This document shows positions 1 to 13,528 of a stretch of DNA of 64,000 nt, piece after piece (the first letter of the stretch is position 1; every line of letters begins with the position of its first letter). Source of the DNA: Caenorhabditis elegans (Eukaryota > Nematoda > Chromadorea > Rhabditida > Rhabditidae); assembly GCF_000002985.6 (NCBI RefSeq), contig NC_003283.11, positions 13,020,001 to 13,084,000 on the forward strand, read 5' to 3'. The notes beneath the pieces were generated by a model. It saw nothing but the letters and a program-made list of their open reading frames with translations. It was not told where the DNA came from and did no database searches. The position numbers were made by a program, and so were the translations under genes.

Positions 1-3000
1 AATGGTTGCTCCACAAGATTCTCGATCTCAAAACTTGTTCACCTTGGATACTGTAAGTTTTTCCGAGATTCCCATCTAAAAACTTACTTCTTAATTCTAT
101 TTATATATCAAACTATACTTTTATACTACTAACAAACTCAGAAAAAGTGCCTCTAAGGAACTTGAACACACAAACGCAATTATCTATGAATGCTTTCTAG
201 TGAGAAAAAGCGGACGGCTGCTCGCTCTGGAAAAATAATGCAATTTTTGCAGATGAGTGGAGAGATTCGTTTGGCCAAAAGTATGGACCGAGAAGTTCTT
301 GATAAACATATACTGAAGGTGGGTAATTTGTTGTGATGTGGAGCACTAGAGCTGCAAAATTATCGAGGAAAAATATTTTGTTGTTAGAAAAAACTTTGGA
401 ATATTTATTACCGAATTTAAACTTTTTTTAAAAATGTGCACACACAGATAATTTAGAAAATCTCATTGTTTAACAATTCCCTTTCATTATATATTTTTTC
501 CAGGTCACAGCTTACGAGAGGGTTGATCCAACAATATCGGCTAGTACGACTGTAGTTGTTCACGTTCTAGATGTTCAGGACAATAGCCCGATTTTCGAAA
601 AAGATTCTTATTTTGGAGAAATCCGCGAAGATGCTCCGGTGAGTCTTCTATTCAATTCATTCTTACACCCATTCCATTTTCATTCATTCATTTACACTCT
701 GCGTATCTTGTAACTCTTATAATATTATTCTATCTCTATTCTCCTCCTATTTTCCTAATTCGAACGACGAGCTCTTCGGGTCGGTGGACGCTTCTCCGGG
801 ACGAAACAACAGCTTGTAATTAGCGAGTGCTTTTGCATAGATAGTGTTACATTTGAAGAGACGTAAATAATATGCGCGAGAGGATTCACCTGTCAATGTG
901 TGTGTGGATACAATACAGTTTGAAAGTGTCACTATATATTGGATTAGCCAAAGGGAAAGTGGAGAATAACGGTTGAATAAAGAAATAATAAATAGGTAGG
1001 ATAAAATGAATAATACGATTTTACAAAGGAAAATATGAAGACGAACAAATAGGCGTAAGAAATTTCAATTAAATCTAGCGGGATCAAATAAATGCCACTA
1101 ATGTCAACTTGTTAAGTTCTATAGTCCAGAATAGGTTCGGTTCATGCTCTTTTATGGCTGAAATACGATGCAAAAGTTTAGTTTTTGTACTGAAAGCTTC
1201 AAATTTATCGAAAAACGAAAATCATTTGAGCTGAACGTTGAAGTTGGAAATCTTCAGCTGTAACACTTTTACGGCTCATTCGGAAACACTGGAACGTATT
1301 CGTTTTCTTTATTCAAAAATTCTTCGATCTCCTCAATCTCCTTTGTTGGCATATTCTGATATTTTTGACATTTTCCAATTTAGTTCTTGCGGGCTTACCG
1401 ATTTCCATATTAATTCATTTTTTCCACGCCAAGTGCCAGTCCGAATTACTTGGTTTTTGGTATAAATTTCCATTCCATTTTCCCTGGCTCCCTCCTTCCG
1501 TCGCCTCTAATTTCCCCCGAGACACATACTCGTAGTACTCCTATTTTTGAGAGCGAGTGACCACCAGTATTCAGAAAAAAGGTTCTCAAAAAAGGTGAAG
1601 GGTGTAGCTCATAAATCAAACACACCTACTACATACTTCATCGTCTTTTGCCACTTTTCCATCTTCCAAAAGCCCCTCTTTTCGAAGCACGCAACATTGT
1701 TCCAGTCGGAAAAGATGTCTAAATCTCTCAAAATTGAATGCTACCTCATCCAAATGACCATCTGTCATCAGACGACGGCTTCACAGAGCACCCTCGAGCA
1801 GGAAAATTAGAGCCCGAAAATGAATGTTTGCCGTCCGTCAGGAAGAAGGACACCAACACCGTGTATGCATGGGTACGGGAAGAGTGTATATCAGAGTTAG
1901 AGACGCAGGTAAACACGGGAGTCAGAGACGGATGAGCCAGTAAAATTGTGAAAGCTGAAGATGAATCAAAAGAGGGTTTGAGGTTGCACAAAAGGTGGAG
2001 GATTATATTATTTATGTGTAACTACTGAGATTAATGGAATGCTAGAACTGATTACCTCTGCTAACTATAAAAAGGTTGCAGAACTTCTAGGATCTTCGGC
2101 ACAAAACGTTCTTCACGTTTTTTCTTCAATGAAAACTATGAAAAAGCAATCAGCAACTATCAAATCTGAAACTTGATAAAAGATTCTCGCGATCTAAATA
2201 CAATTGAAAAGCTCTGTAGTTTTTTCCTAAACCGCCTTCAAAATTTCAAGAACCTAATTTCTTCCCGACGAAAAACATAAAAATATAAAGTACCAATATT
2301 GTCTTCGTGAAAAACCAAGATCTAAATGGATATATCTTTTCATTTCCTACAACCCAAAATTTCATCATCATAGCCATTTCGTTGCCTTCTCACACCCAAT
2401 AATGAGATGAGTCGTGTCGTTTCTTCGAATCGTAAAGCGACCGCCGTCGCCACCATTCTCGCCGTCACCACCGCCCCTAGTTGCACTAGCTTCGAATATA
2501 TAATTAAAGGATGGGAGAAAAAGGGGGTAGAGTGAGCATGTGTAGTACATGAAGACAAGGGCATAGAAATCCAAAGTGATATTGGAGTAAGTAACTAACT
2601 CGAACCACTTGAAATTTGGAATGAAACGGAAATATGCTGGCAATGACATCCATCTTGAGAATCTAATGAAAATATATTATCTTTCAGATTGGCACCACTG
2701 TTCTATCGGTTTTTGCGAGAGATTTGGATTCTGGAGAAAATGGAGAAATTGAGTATTCATTGGGTGAAGGAAATGGAAAGAATCTTTTGGCAATTAATGC
2801 AAAAAGTGGAGTCATTCAGACAGCCGCACCTTTGGATCGTGAAACACTTTCTCTCATTCGCCTAGATGTGATTGCTAGTGATAAAGGAACTCCAAAAAGA
2901 GAATCAACTGCTATGGTTGAGATTACTGTAGTTGATGTGAATGATAATGCTCCAGTTTTTGCATCGGATTCATATAATGTTACTATCTTGGAGAATATAA

Positions 3001-6000
3001 CAATTCCTGCGGTGATTGCTACAGTAAAAGCAACTGATGAAGATTTTGGAACAAATGGGAAAGTACACTACTCGATGGCTTCATCCTCAGGAATTGGAGG
3101 TCTAACAATTGATTATTCAACTGGAGAAGTAACTCTTAGAGAACGAATCGATGCCAAAAACTCTCCGATAACTGCAGTAATCCGTGCAAAAGATGGAGCA
3201 CAGCCAGCCCTTTCCAGCACAGTTCCACTCACAATTAATGTTATTGACATTAATGATCATGCTCCAACTCTTATCGCTGCGCAGAAAATGATAACTCTTG
3301 AAGAGAATGTAGCAATTGGAGAAGAGGTTGGAAGAGTTTATGCTATTGATGAAGACAGTGGACCTAATGGAATTATAAAGTGAGAAAGGAAATAAGTTTG
3401 GAAGGTTCAAGGGTAGTTTTCAGATATTCTATGGAAGGATCGGAAGACTTTATTATTGATGAAGATAGTGGATTGATAAAGACAACAAAACTTCTAGATC
3501 GTGAGACAACTGCACGATATTCTTTAAAAGTAAGTATATTTTAATTTCGATAATTTAATTTCGGCAAACCGAGTTTTAAATTCAATTCTACTCCCAGGTC
3601 ACAGCAAGAGATATGGGAACTCCTTCACTGAATACTTCAACGACGATCGCAGTGGTATTGAAAGATATCAACGATAATGCACCGACTTTCGATAAAAAAG
3701 AATATAATGTGACGATATCTGAAGAAATGCCACGTGGAAGTCAGATCATCACACTGAAAGCAGTTGACAACGATGAAGATCAGAAAATCACGTATCGAAT
3801 CGAAGAGGCCGATAGAGAAGTGTTCAGTATTTTGGATATTGGAGATCAGGGTGCAATTTTGAGTGTTTCTGGAGAATTGAAACGTCAAGATCATAAAGTT
3901 AGAGTCGAAATCTCTGCAACAGATCAAGGTGGATTACAAGGAAGATGTGTAGTGAATGTGTTCATTGATGATGTCAATTCGGCACCGTATTTCAATGATC
4001 ATCCATTTTCTGTGAAAATTCCAGAGCATTCACCTATTGGATATCCGGTTATTACTTTGAAAGTAAGTTTTTTTTCATACTTCGGTTTTTATGGATTGAA
4101 GCATTTTTATGTTTCTTCAAACCTTCGAAAAAAGCGAATCCCAAATTCTGCCAATTGGCATGTAAAACAGCGACCTAATTATGAGCTTCATAGAAATTTT
4201 GACGCTACTCCGCCTTTAAACATATTTATTCTAACTTTTCAGGCAGAAGACCATGATCGTGGTGATAATGCTCGTATTGTCTATTCCATTGATTCCTCTC
4301 AATTTTTCCGAATTGACCCATCTTCTGGAGACATTTCTGTATCTTCCGACCTGGATCGTGAAGATCGTGCCACGTTCTCCGTCATCGTGACAGCTTCAGA
4401 TCATGCAAGTCCACCGCTTAACACGTCAACACAAATTGAAGTGATTCTGGATGACAGTGAGTTGTTTCGCTTCCATTTTATTAATATCTCTGACGGCGGA
4501 TCTCATCCACATTTTGACATATTCAAATATGGGCAAGTGTTTCTTTTGACTGCATACGCGCATTTTGTTCTGCCATAACAGAACAACGACAACTGACAAA
4601 TGGCCAGATGTGTTAGAGCATTGCCAGACAAGATAGTGTTGAGGGTAATGCAAATCTGAGAGAGACGCAGTAAGTGTCAGAGAAAACACGATTATTTACG
4701 GAAATTAGGGTTCGGTCGGTATTGTGTGAGAAGACAGAAGGAGCAGGAAATGTCGGGAGGAACGAGAAACAAGCAAAACTAATAATGTGCAAATTAGGGA
4801 AATTGCGTTAAAAATGCAAAACGTTTTTCGAATCTTTTCATAAATTAAATTGAAATTTCAGTAAATGACAACTCACCACAGTTTACATCTTCAAGCTATG
4901 CTGCCACAATTTCAGAAGATATTCCGGTTGGGACTTCATTTCTACAGGTAAATTGTTCATCCGTGTCAAAAAAAAGTATTTTATTTTTTAAGTGGAGTAG
5001 CGCGGTTCTGTTAAAATTTACAGTTTTCGCAAATTGTCAAGTTTAGAGAAATATAGATCAAGTTCTAAGTTCTACAAAAATATATAACTTTTTGAGACAA
5101 TTTGAACATTTTATGCGCTATTCCATTTTTTATATGGTATTTCTAAACAAAAACTTTATCCTGCAAGTTCAGAAATCAGAAAAAAATTAAACTTCATTTT
5201 AATCGTAAAACCGCTGAGCACAATAAAACTTTGTTTAGGTATCTGCAATTGACGCTGACATCGGTCCAAATGGAATTGTCGACTACTTCCTAAACGAATC
5301 TTCCTCATCTCCTTCCATTCAACTTTTTCGACTGGACCGCACATCGGGAACTCTTCGTGTCAGCTCAAAGCTTGATCGTGAGCAGTTTGCAGTGTAAGTG
5401 TGTTACATTTGTTAGGGTCAACCAATCCGGGATTAAGAGCATGTCCATAAGTGAGAAGGGGGCTAACACCTGCGCGGATTGCTCAATGAGCCCTCATTTG
5501 ACCGGGTGTCACTGTTTTCAATGGGATGGATGAATGAATGGAACATGGTTTTTCTCAAGTGCCAACAGATTGCGCGACGGCGAATAAAAAAATGAGACTT
5601 GCATTATAATTTATGGGAGCACAAATTAGATTAGAAAATAATGTTTTCAAATAAGAAGAGAGTTTAAATTTCAGAATTGTTCTACCGATATTCGCAAGAG
5701 ACCGAGGAACACCCTCGCTGTCTGCTGCATCTGAAATCACACTGACTCTCTCCGATGTCAATGATAATGCTCCAACATTTGAGCAACTCTCTTATGACCT
5801 GTATATTGCTGAAAACTCTCCAGTTGGTTCAACAGTTGGAACAATTGTTGCAAGAGATGCAGATGAGGGAGATAATGCTGATATTTCATTCAGAATTTTT
5901 GGAGGTGCTGATGCCAAACTTTTTGATATTGAAGGTAGGATCTTTCCATTTTTTTTCGGATCAAACATTTTTAATTTCAGAAGATGCTGAACAAAATGGA

Positions 6001-9000
6001 GTTGTACGAATTCTGACGAGAGCTGAATTCGATTACGAAGCCAAGGCAAACAAATTCTTCTTCGAATTACAAGCAAGTAGTGGACAATTGTCTTCAACTG
6101 TTCCAGTTAGAATCCACGTGTCAGATGTGAATGACAATAAGCCTGCACTGAAGGATTTTGTGATTCTAATGAACAGATTTGATAATGTGCAAATGGCTCG
6201 ACAAATTGGATTTATTCCGGCATTTGACCCTGATCAGAATGCAACACTTGAGTACTTTTTGGAGGAAAATGATTTGATTGAGGCTGAAAAATACACAGGA
6301 AAGATTTTAGTAAAACAAGAATGGAAAAGAAATATGGATGTTTCATTCAAGACATGTGTTTCGGATGGAGCAAATACAGAATGTTCTACGTGTCGATTTA
6401 TTCATGTATTGGTTGAACCTGAATGGCTCTCGGAGAGCTTTACATTGAGTTTGGCTAGAATGACTGTTGATGATTTCTGGGATCCATTGGTTTTTCAAAG
6501 ATTTAGGTTTGTTTAACTTATATGTATTAAATTTGAAGATTATTTGTTTCAGAGATGCCATGTCCACTTTGAGCAACTGGAAACCTTCTGACATTCACGT
6601 CATTGGTGTCAAGCAGCATCTTGATGACGTCATCTACATAAATATCGCAATCACAGACCATGGAAGAGTCGTACGGTGAGAATTGTGGGAGAGAGAACAG
6701 AAACACACAATAACACTCAAATCAATCATAAAAAGAGAGGCCGCCATTGCTCAAGGGGGACGCCTCGTTACTACTGGTAGTCAAGTGTTGTGTTACGGGA
6801 AATGAGTTTGGGGATTTAGATTTGGATGTGCAATTAGATGCGCTTCACAATAATTCGATTTGTTTTGACAAACAATGAAATGCATGCGCCGGCTCCCCCT
6901 CGCGTGTTTCCACCCTCTTGAAACGACATATTTTCAAGAAGTAGTGTAATTGAATATGAATAATGGAGCAAGAAAGCGTTGCTAATGTTAAGGAAAGTAT
7001 AACAAAGTGAGAAAATGCAAAAAATCTAGCCACCTAGGGGACTCGAACCCCTGACCTTAAGATTAAAAGTCTCACGCTCTACCAACTGAGCTAAGGAGGC
7101 CCTGAAAAGGACAAAATTCCGTCTCTACCGTTTTGAAATGGTATATACCAAGTATAGAGACGCAGAGAATCAGGAAACTGTTATGCATGTAAATGAACAC
7201 AACATTTTACAGAGGCTGGAGAGCGATTGAATTGGTGAAAGAATCAATCAAAAAGTTGGAAAAGATGACATTATTGCAAGTTGAAGTTATAAGAGATGAA
7301 TCATGTGCAAATGAGCCATGTTCCCATATGGCGAAGTGCAGACAAACTCAAAAGTTTGTTGGAGAAATGAAGGCTCACGAGACTGATAATTTCATTGCTC
7401 GTACCTTGAACACAGTGAATACATTTGTTTGTGAATGTCCATCTGGATTTACAAGTGAGTTTAATGCATAATTATTCTAACAACCAATTGCCTTTTTTCC
7501 AGGTTCAGGTGCCCATGGTGACTGTGATACGCGTATCGATGAGTGTTATCGTGGCAGGTGCTCTAATAATTCGACTTGCGTTGCGTTCGAGAACACGTAT
7601 CAATGCGAATGCAAACCCGGCTGGATAGGTACGTAATTCAGCTAATTGACTAAATGGGATTGAGAGTGAAAAGGGAGAGAAGGAACACTCGTAAAATTGA
7701 ATGTTGGCAAGACCTCTTTCGCCTCAATAAAATGGTCCTTATGAGGTTGAAATTTGCATTAGCAAATTGGCTCAGAAAATAAGTGGCTATTGGACAACGA
7801 AAAATAGTAAAACCAGACAATTGAGGGAAAAGGTATTTTTAAAGATAATTGCTCAGAAAATTTTATTTGTTATTTTTATTATAGCTATTTAAATTTGTAT
7901 GTTTTCACAACCTGAAGAGGTTTTTTCTCAAATAAAATAGTTTAGTTGAGTGAGTACTCATATTCAAATTTCCAACTTAAAAGTATTGTCACGTAATGTT
8001 TCAATAACTAAAAATTGTTACCCTGGTCCACTTTGCAAGAGCAATTTGCGTGTCACTTCAGTTTCCCCGGTGCCGGTCGTTTGTTTCAACTTGGGCCCGG
8101 AAGTACCCCATCTAAGTCTGTGACCCCTTTTCCGTCCCACTTCCATGTCGATGTGCTTCGTGTGAAAGAGTAACATATATCGAAATTTCAAGAAATGGGG
8201 ATCTTTTGAATATTTAGTTTTATAAATTGCAGGTCGTCACTGTGAAATTTCGGTTCATGCTCTCACGTGTGTTCCTGGTTACTGTATGTCAGATTCTCTG
8301 TGTGAACTCGACGGGAATCAAATGAAATGTAGACATTGTAAATATCACGGAGAAGATACAGATGAACGATGCCGCCTCAGAAGTGTATCTTTTGATGGAG
8401 AAGGTCTTCTTAATGTGAATCTAGACTTACCACGTACCCAATGGACCATGAAATTCAGGTAAGCTTAAAGAAAAGAAGATCCCAAAAAAAACTTTTTTTT
8501 TTTTTGAAGAGTCTCTACAATTGCACATAACGGTGTTTTGGTATTCACCGGTGACAAAAGAAGCGACTTTGTGGAAGTTTCTGTTGTGGATCGAGTACTA
8601 AAGGTTTGCCAAAAAATGTCTAGGAAAGGGATTTTCATTTTCTAGTTTTCAGGTTCAATTCTCATTAGGCGGAGAGAAAATTGATGCGAAAATGGAAAAT
8701 GATGTGGAAAATAGAATAAATGATGGTGAATGGCATACTGTTGCTTTGGAGTACTCGAATAAAGTAAGGAGTTATGGAAATTAAGATTAAAATTTAGAAT
8801 TTATTGTTAATTTTAAATGTTCAGAAAAAATCTTTAATTTTCAGCAAATCACAATGTCTCTGGATGATTGTGAAACTAATCCATCCCTTCTTCTGAATAC
8901 TTCTCCAAATTGTGCTATTCGTGCGAAGCTGAACCTCGAGAAAAAGTATGTTTCTCTTCTCTATTGGTAATAATTCATAATTACGAGGGAGACCTCCCCT

Positions 9001-12000
9001 TGTGTGCAACATGAAATTCTTGTAATAATATAAAATATAATTCAATTTTCGAACAGAAATGGAAATTATGGAGAAAGCGGGTATAGAAGAGCATGTATAG
9101 AGGGAACCGATTGAATTATTCATTTGATTAGTGAAATTACATGTTAACTGAGGAAGTTGTGAACGGAATTTTTTGACTTAATATTTGAGGGAACTTTTTG
9201 ATAATTAGGCTACCTGGAAACCAAAAATACTTTTTTTCAGATGCGAAGATCCAACAGTTCCATGCTATCGTTATCTGGATATTTCAAATGGATTATTCCT
9301 TGGAGGCCGTCCTGGAACTTCGAAGCAAATCGAGAAGGCCTTCTCTGGATGTATTTCTGATTTGTCAGTGGATAAAGAAGATGTCGATTTTTCAACGATC
9401 AAAGAAATGCACAAAGTTGGACAAGTTCATGAAGGATGCAAGCATCGTAAAGATTTTTGCTCAACTTCGGATGGACAATGCTCGGCTACCTCGAAGTGTG
9501 TCAATCGTTGGGGAGGCAGAATTTGTAGCTGTCCGCAATCGGTTCATTCGACTGGTGAATGTGTTGGAGCACTTGGAACTCAAGATTTACGTGGGCATTC
9601 TCTATTTGAAGAGGAATCATTTGTTTTGTACCAGCCAAGCCAAGTATCTGTACCGTTTGAAGTTTCATTTGAATTCCGGACATCTCGAGCTGATATGCAA
9701 GTGTTTGCACTCGAATTTACACAAAGAAGTGTTCATTACAACTTGGAAGTTGATGATGGAACTTTGAAATATAACATTGGAGATTCTGAAGTTGAGTTGC
9801 CAGCTCCTGAAGTAACATCAAAGCATTGGATGAATGTTGTCATCAAGTTTGAAGCAGATTCAGTTGCAACTAGTATAAATGGAATCTACAGTGCAGAAGC
9901 TAAAGCTTCCATTTCTGATATGAATCTAGAGAGCTTATACTTTGGAATTGCACCTGGAACTGGACATCCATCACGTTTTGAAGGATGCATTCGGAATGTT
10001 TTGGTTGATGGAAGATCGATTTCAGTGAAAAAGAAAGGAAAGACTCGAGCTGGATGTGTTGTTCCAAATCGATGTTCCGTTGATTCCATCTGCCCTGCTG
10101 AAAGTACTTGTCACAGAGCATGGAACAAACACAAATGCAAATGCCACAAAAGTTTTGTAGGCGACACGTGTCTTCCTGTGTGCTCTGTCGCCAACGTGTG
10201 CTCTTCCGGGACTTGTGTATCATCCAACACAACTGCAGGTTATGAATGCATTTGTCCTGCGGGAAAAACTGGAAAGAACTGTCAACTTGAAGCACCAAAA
10301 CAGATGTGTCCTTCTGGATGGTGGGGAACTTTTCCAAGATGTAGAAGATGTTCTTGTGCCCAAACTAAGGATTATGAGGCACAATGTGATAAGAAGACTG
10401 GAGCATGTCAGTGCAAGAAAAGCCATTTCTCAACTATCAATGGATGTGTAAAATGCGAATGTGGATTTGGAGCTGACAGTACAGAATGCTCAGCTGATGG
10501 GCATTGTAAATGTAATGGAGATGCAGTTGGGAGAAGATGTGATAGATGCTCTAGATTTGATCATGTAAGTTACTTCTTGTAGGCGAGAATATTAAATCCT
10601 AATTATTTCAGCAACTCGACTCAAAGACTCTAAAATGTAGACCAGTTTCTGGAAAGTGCCCATCTGAAATTGAGTACAGTATCCAATGGCCTGCAAGTCA
10701 AAAAGGATCAATCGTACGACAGTCCTGTCCAGTTGGAGAAAGTGGTCTCGCAACTCGGAAATGCTTAGAAACTGGAAGATGGTCGGATGTGAATGCTTGG
10801 AATTGCACCCGCCCGGAATATTCTATAATGGTCAACAAGTTTGAAATTCTGGAGCCATCGAAGCTGCTCACAATGGTCGCAAATGCTACAAATACGGAAT
10901 CTTCAATTCGAGGACGGAATCAACAAATTGCAGCGGAAGCATTGAGTAGGCTTGTAGATTATGAACAGAGTATGCCAATGAAGGGAAGAGCTCATATCAA
11001 GGATATGAAGTTTACGGAAAAATTGATTGAATCATTGGGAAGAGTTATGAGTGAGCAACCTGCAGATGAGTATTCAACTTTGATTTCAAAGCTATGGAAT
11101 TATGCTGAAACTGTTGCTGAAATCCATGAAAATGTGAACTTCTTATCACCATTCTTTGTTGCTAATGATCACATCGGTAAGATTTTGATGTTGATTTTCT
11201 ATTTAAAAAATTACATTTTACAGTATTTGCATCGGATAAACTGGATTTCGGAAACATTCTTCCAAAGTTCAACAACTTTGTGGATCTTCGTCCAACAGGT
11301 TTCCCAAGAGTTCGAGCAATTGTCACAGGAACAACCCAAGTTGTTTATTCAATTGTACCATATCCACGCTGCAATCGGTGTGAGAACCCAATGATTGCCA
11401 TAGTCGCCAACACTTCTGATCCAGTCATTGTTGAATTTGAAATAGAAGAAGACGATGGTTGGAAGTATCCAGAATGTGTTCGTTTTGATGAGAAATCAGG
11501 AACATGGACGGCCCGAGGAGCAGCTTTGATTGGTCTTAATTTGACTCATGCTGCATGTGAATACAATCGAATTGGAGTTTTTACAATGTTTGTGAACGAT
11601 CAGTCAAGTTCAATAGTAAGCTTTATAGATATAATTTAGAAATGAAAAATAAACCAAACGAATTTAGGTCCGAGTAGCACAGATGGATAATATGACGTCA
11701 CCTGCTATCGCTGGAGTTGCTCTTTTCCTTTGCTTCCTTTCTATTCTTCTGACACTCTCCAGACGAAGCCTGAAGACTCATTCAGTTCGAATTGGATTCA
11801 TATTGTTCTTTGCAATCAATATTTTGAATCTCTTCTTCGTTCATAAAACTGCAATCAATCAAGCATATTGTCCAGTGAGAAACGCAATGCTCTCATTCAC
11901 ATCGTCAGCTCCGTTCGCATGGCTCTTCTTGTATGGTCTCTACATCTACAGAATGCTTGCAGATGGTTCTTCGTCTCCAAGGTACGTAGTTTTATAGTTT

Positions 12001-13149
12001 CGGATAGAAACTTTTTTGGGCGGTTAAAGTTGTCTTCTGCCTACAACTACTACTGACCAATTTTTCCTCCAAAAAAGGTATACTTAATTGGAAAGTTGGC
12101 GATTTTCTGAGCATCCAGTTAGCTAGATGAACGCTTGATCCTATTTTTGCTAATATTATGCCAAAATTTAAAACGGCTCATAAAAAGGTTCGCCCAAAGT
12201 TCGTCAACTTCTCAATCAGGTATATATTTCTGGGCGATAGTTTGAATGTCATCAAATGCCGAGAAAACTTATGCAATGTTTCAGTTTAACAACATCTCTG
12301 CTCGTTGGAATTGTATTCCCTTGCCTTATCTCATTCACAACATTTTTTGTCACCGATCAGTGCTCATTATCTCCACATCTTTGGCTCTTCTGGTGCATCA
12401 TTCTTCCAATTGGATTATTCCTTCTTCTATCATTTTATGCAGCTGCAACGTCAGTTCTTGTCAGCTTACACAAGAAATATGATGTTTTTGTTGCAAAGTA
12501 TAATGTGAAGAGAGCAGTGTTCCAGCACTTTATTTTGGTGATTTTTTTTATTCTATTGCGTCAAACATAATGTATTCGATTTCAGACGATATTCACATTG
12601 GGAATGACACTTACCGGGTTATTTGCCAATCAACTACCTCTTCCAATGGAAATAATGGAGATCTCTCAGTCGATCATTTATTTGATAGCTGCATTGGTTA
12701 TTTTCTTGTGGTGCGTCTGTGATATCACCACAAAAGCTTCGGACTCTAATCCGAGTATGTGGTTGGACAATCAGAAGTCGGTAATGGCAGAATCCACGAT
12801 GGCGGATCCACAGTGTGCATCACCATTATTATCTCCAAGACATCAACATCACGAGGTTCCAATGGATTCTGAATGGGTTCCAGATGTAAATCCATCAAAC
12901 CATTATCATACTTCAATCAATGAACCAGACACTCCACGTCGTCTTCTTCTACCTCAGAATCGAGACGTCATCAACATTCTTTCATCACCTGATCAAATTC
13001 TAAATGAAGGAGTTGGACACGTTTATCGTAACAATATGGGATCACTTCCACGTCTTCGAAGTGCTCAAGATGAAGCTGATGATGCGTATTACACATATAC
13101 GGCATCTAGAAAATACAAAAATACCACATCTACATTCAACAGGGAATAG
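1..13149 (+). CDS. fmi-1: Flamingo/CELSR-type seven-pass cadherin receptor (5' end outside window)
   Basis: Atypical cadherin of the Flamingo/CELSR family, an adhesion GPCR acting at the plasma membrane in axon guidance and planar polarity. Twenty-four exons read in phase: 1-52, 253-318, 504-638, 2688-3379, 3424-3529, 3598-4062, 4243-4456, 4862-4947, 5239-5393, 5675-5934, 5981-6506, 6553-6675, 7213-7454, 7503-7628, 8233-8458, 8510-8603, 8653-8763, 8845-8945, 9241-10564, 10612-11176, 11224-11615, 11668-11981, 12285-12537, 12586-13149. They encode about 2396 residues, so roughly 200 are missing upstream if the total resembles known FMI-1. Domain order: cadherin repeats with DxNDNxP motifs (exons 3-11), EGF repeats, laminin G, EGF, second laminin G, EGF and laminin-type EGF (exons 13-19), hormone-receptor domain (exon 20), GAIN/GPS (exon 21), seven TM segments (exons 22-24) and a cytoplasmic tail of about 140 residues. 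The GPS is degenerate (see findings). Confidence 0.95.
639..2687. other. Long intron of the flamingo gene, no internal gene seen
   Basis: This 2.05-kb intron runs from the GTGAGT donor at 639 to the CTTTCAG acceptor ending at 2687. It interrupts the cadherin-repeat region. Several short open frames occur on both strands, but none has coding-like composition or splice context. I see no RNA gene and no clear repeat in it. Confidence 0.6.
7028..7100 (-). tRNA. tRNA-Lys (anticodon TTT)-like gene inside a receptor intron
   Basis: On the minus strand a 73-nt cloverleaf can be folded. It has D-arm GCTC/GAGC, anticodon stem TGAGA/TCTTA with loop CTTTTAA (anticodon TTT, Lys), and T-arm AGGGG-TTCGAGT-CCCCT. 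The A box (TAGCTCAGTTGG) and B box (GGTTCGAGTCC) are intact and a T-run follows within about 12 nt. The acceptor stem GCCTCCT/AGGTGGC has a T-T mismatch at its fourth pair and the discriminator base is T. It may therefore be a diverged or pseudo-tRNA. It lies antisense in the intron between the 6553-6675 and 7213-7454 exons of the flamingo gene. Confidence 0.85.
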
Positions 13150-13478
13150 AATATTATTCATTGATTTTTAATTATTTTTAAGTTATGTGTACAAATGATC
13201 TCTCTTTTCAGTTGTTTTGTATCTCTTAAATTTTCTTTCATTTTCCCATTTTATTCATATCTGTGACTCTAGTTTCTTTCTATTATTTTTCTTTTCTAGC
13301 TTTACAAAATCTTGCCTTACTTGTTCATTGTTCCGATGATTTTCTTTTATAAATATGTTTTTAAAAAAAAATTAAAATTAAAATTTATAAATTTATAAAT
13401 TCAAAATCAACATGATTTGATAGAATATTATCATATCAACTATGTAAATTTGCTTCGTCAAATTGAAATTGAAAAAGG

Positions 13479-13485
13479 TATATAA
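13479..13485 (+). promoter_or_regulatory. TATA box of the His/Gly-rich gene
   Basis: TATATAA lies 44 nt upstream of the ATG at 13529, about the spacing expected for a short 5' leader. This argues that the small gene has its own promoter rather than being a downstream operon member of the flamingo gene, which ends 380 nt earlier. Confidence 0.6.
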
Positions 13486-13528
13486 GGAAGATATGAATCA
13501 ATTGATAGATTAATTTCGGAATTAAACT

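Noticed and set aside
747-1991. Several open frames of 60-90 codons on both strands in the first long flamingo intron
   Set aside because: They lack splice context and coding-like composition, and the flanking exons splice in phase without them.
4063-4242. Reading through the intron between 4062 and 4243 because the frame stays open
   Set aside because: A GTAAGT donor and TTTTCAG acceptor are present and the cadherin motif is continuous only when the intron is removed.
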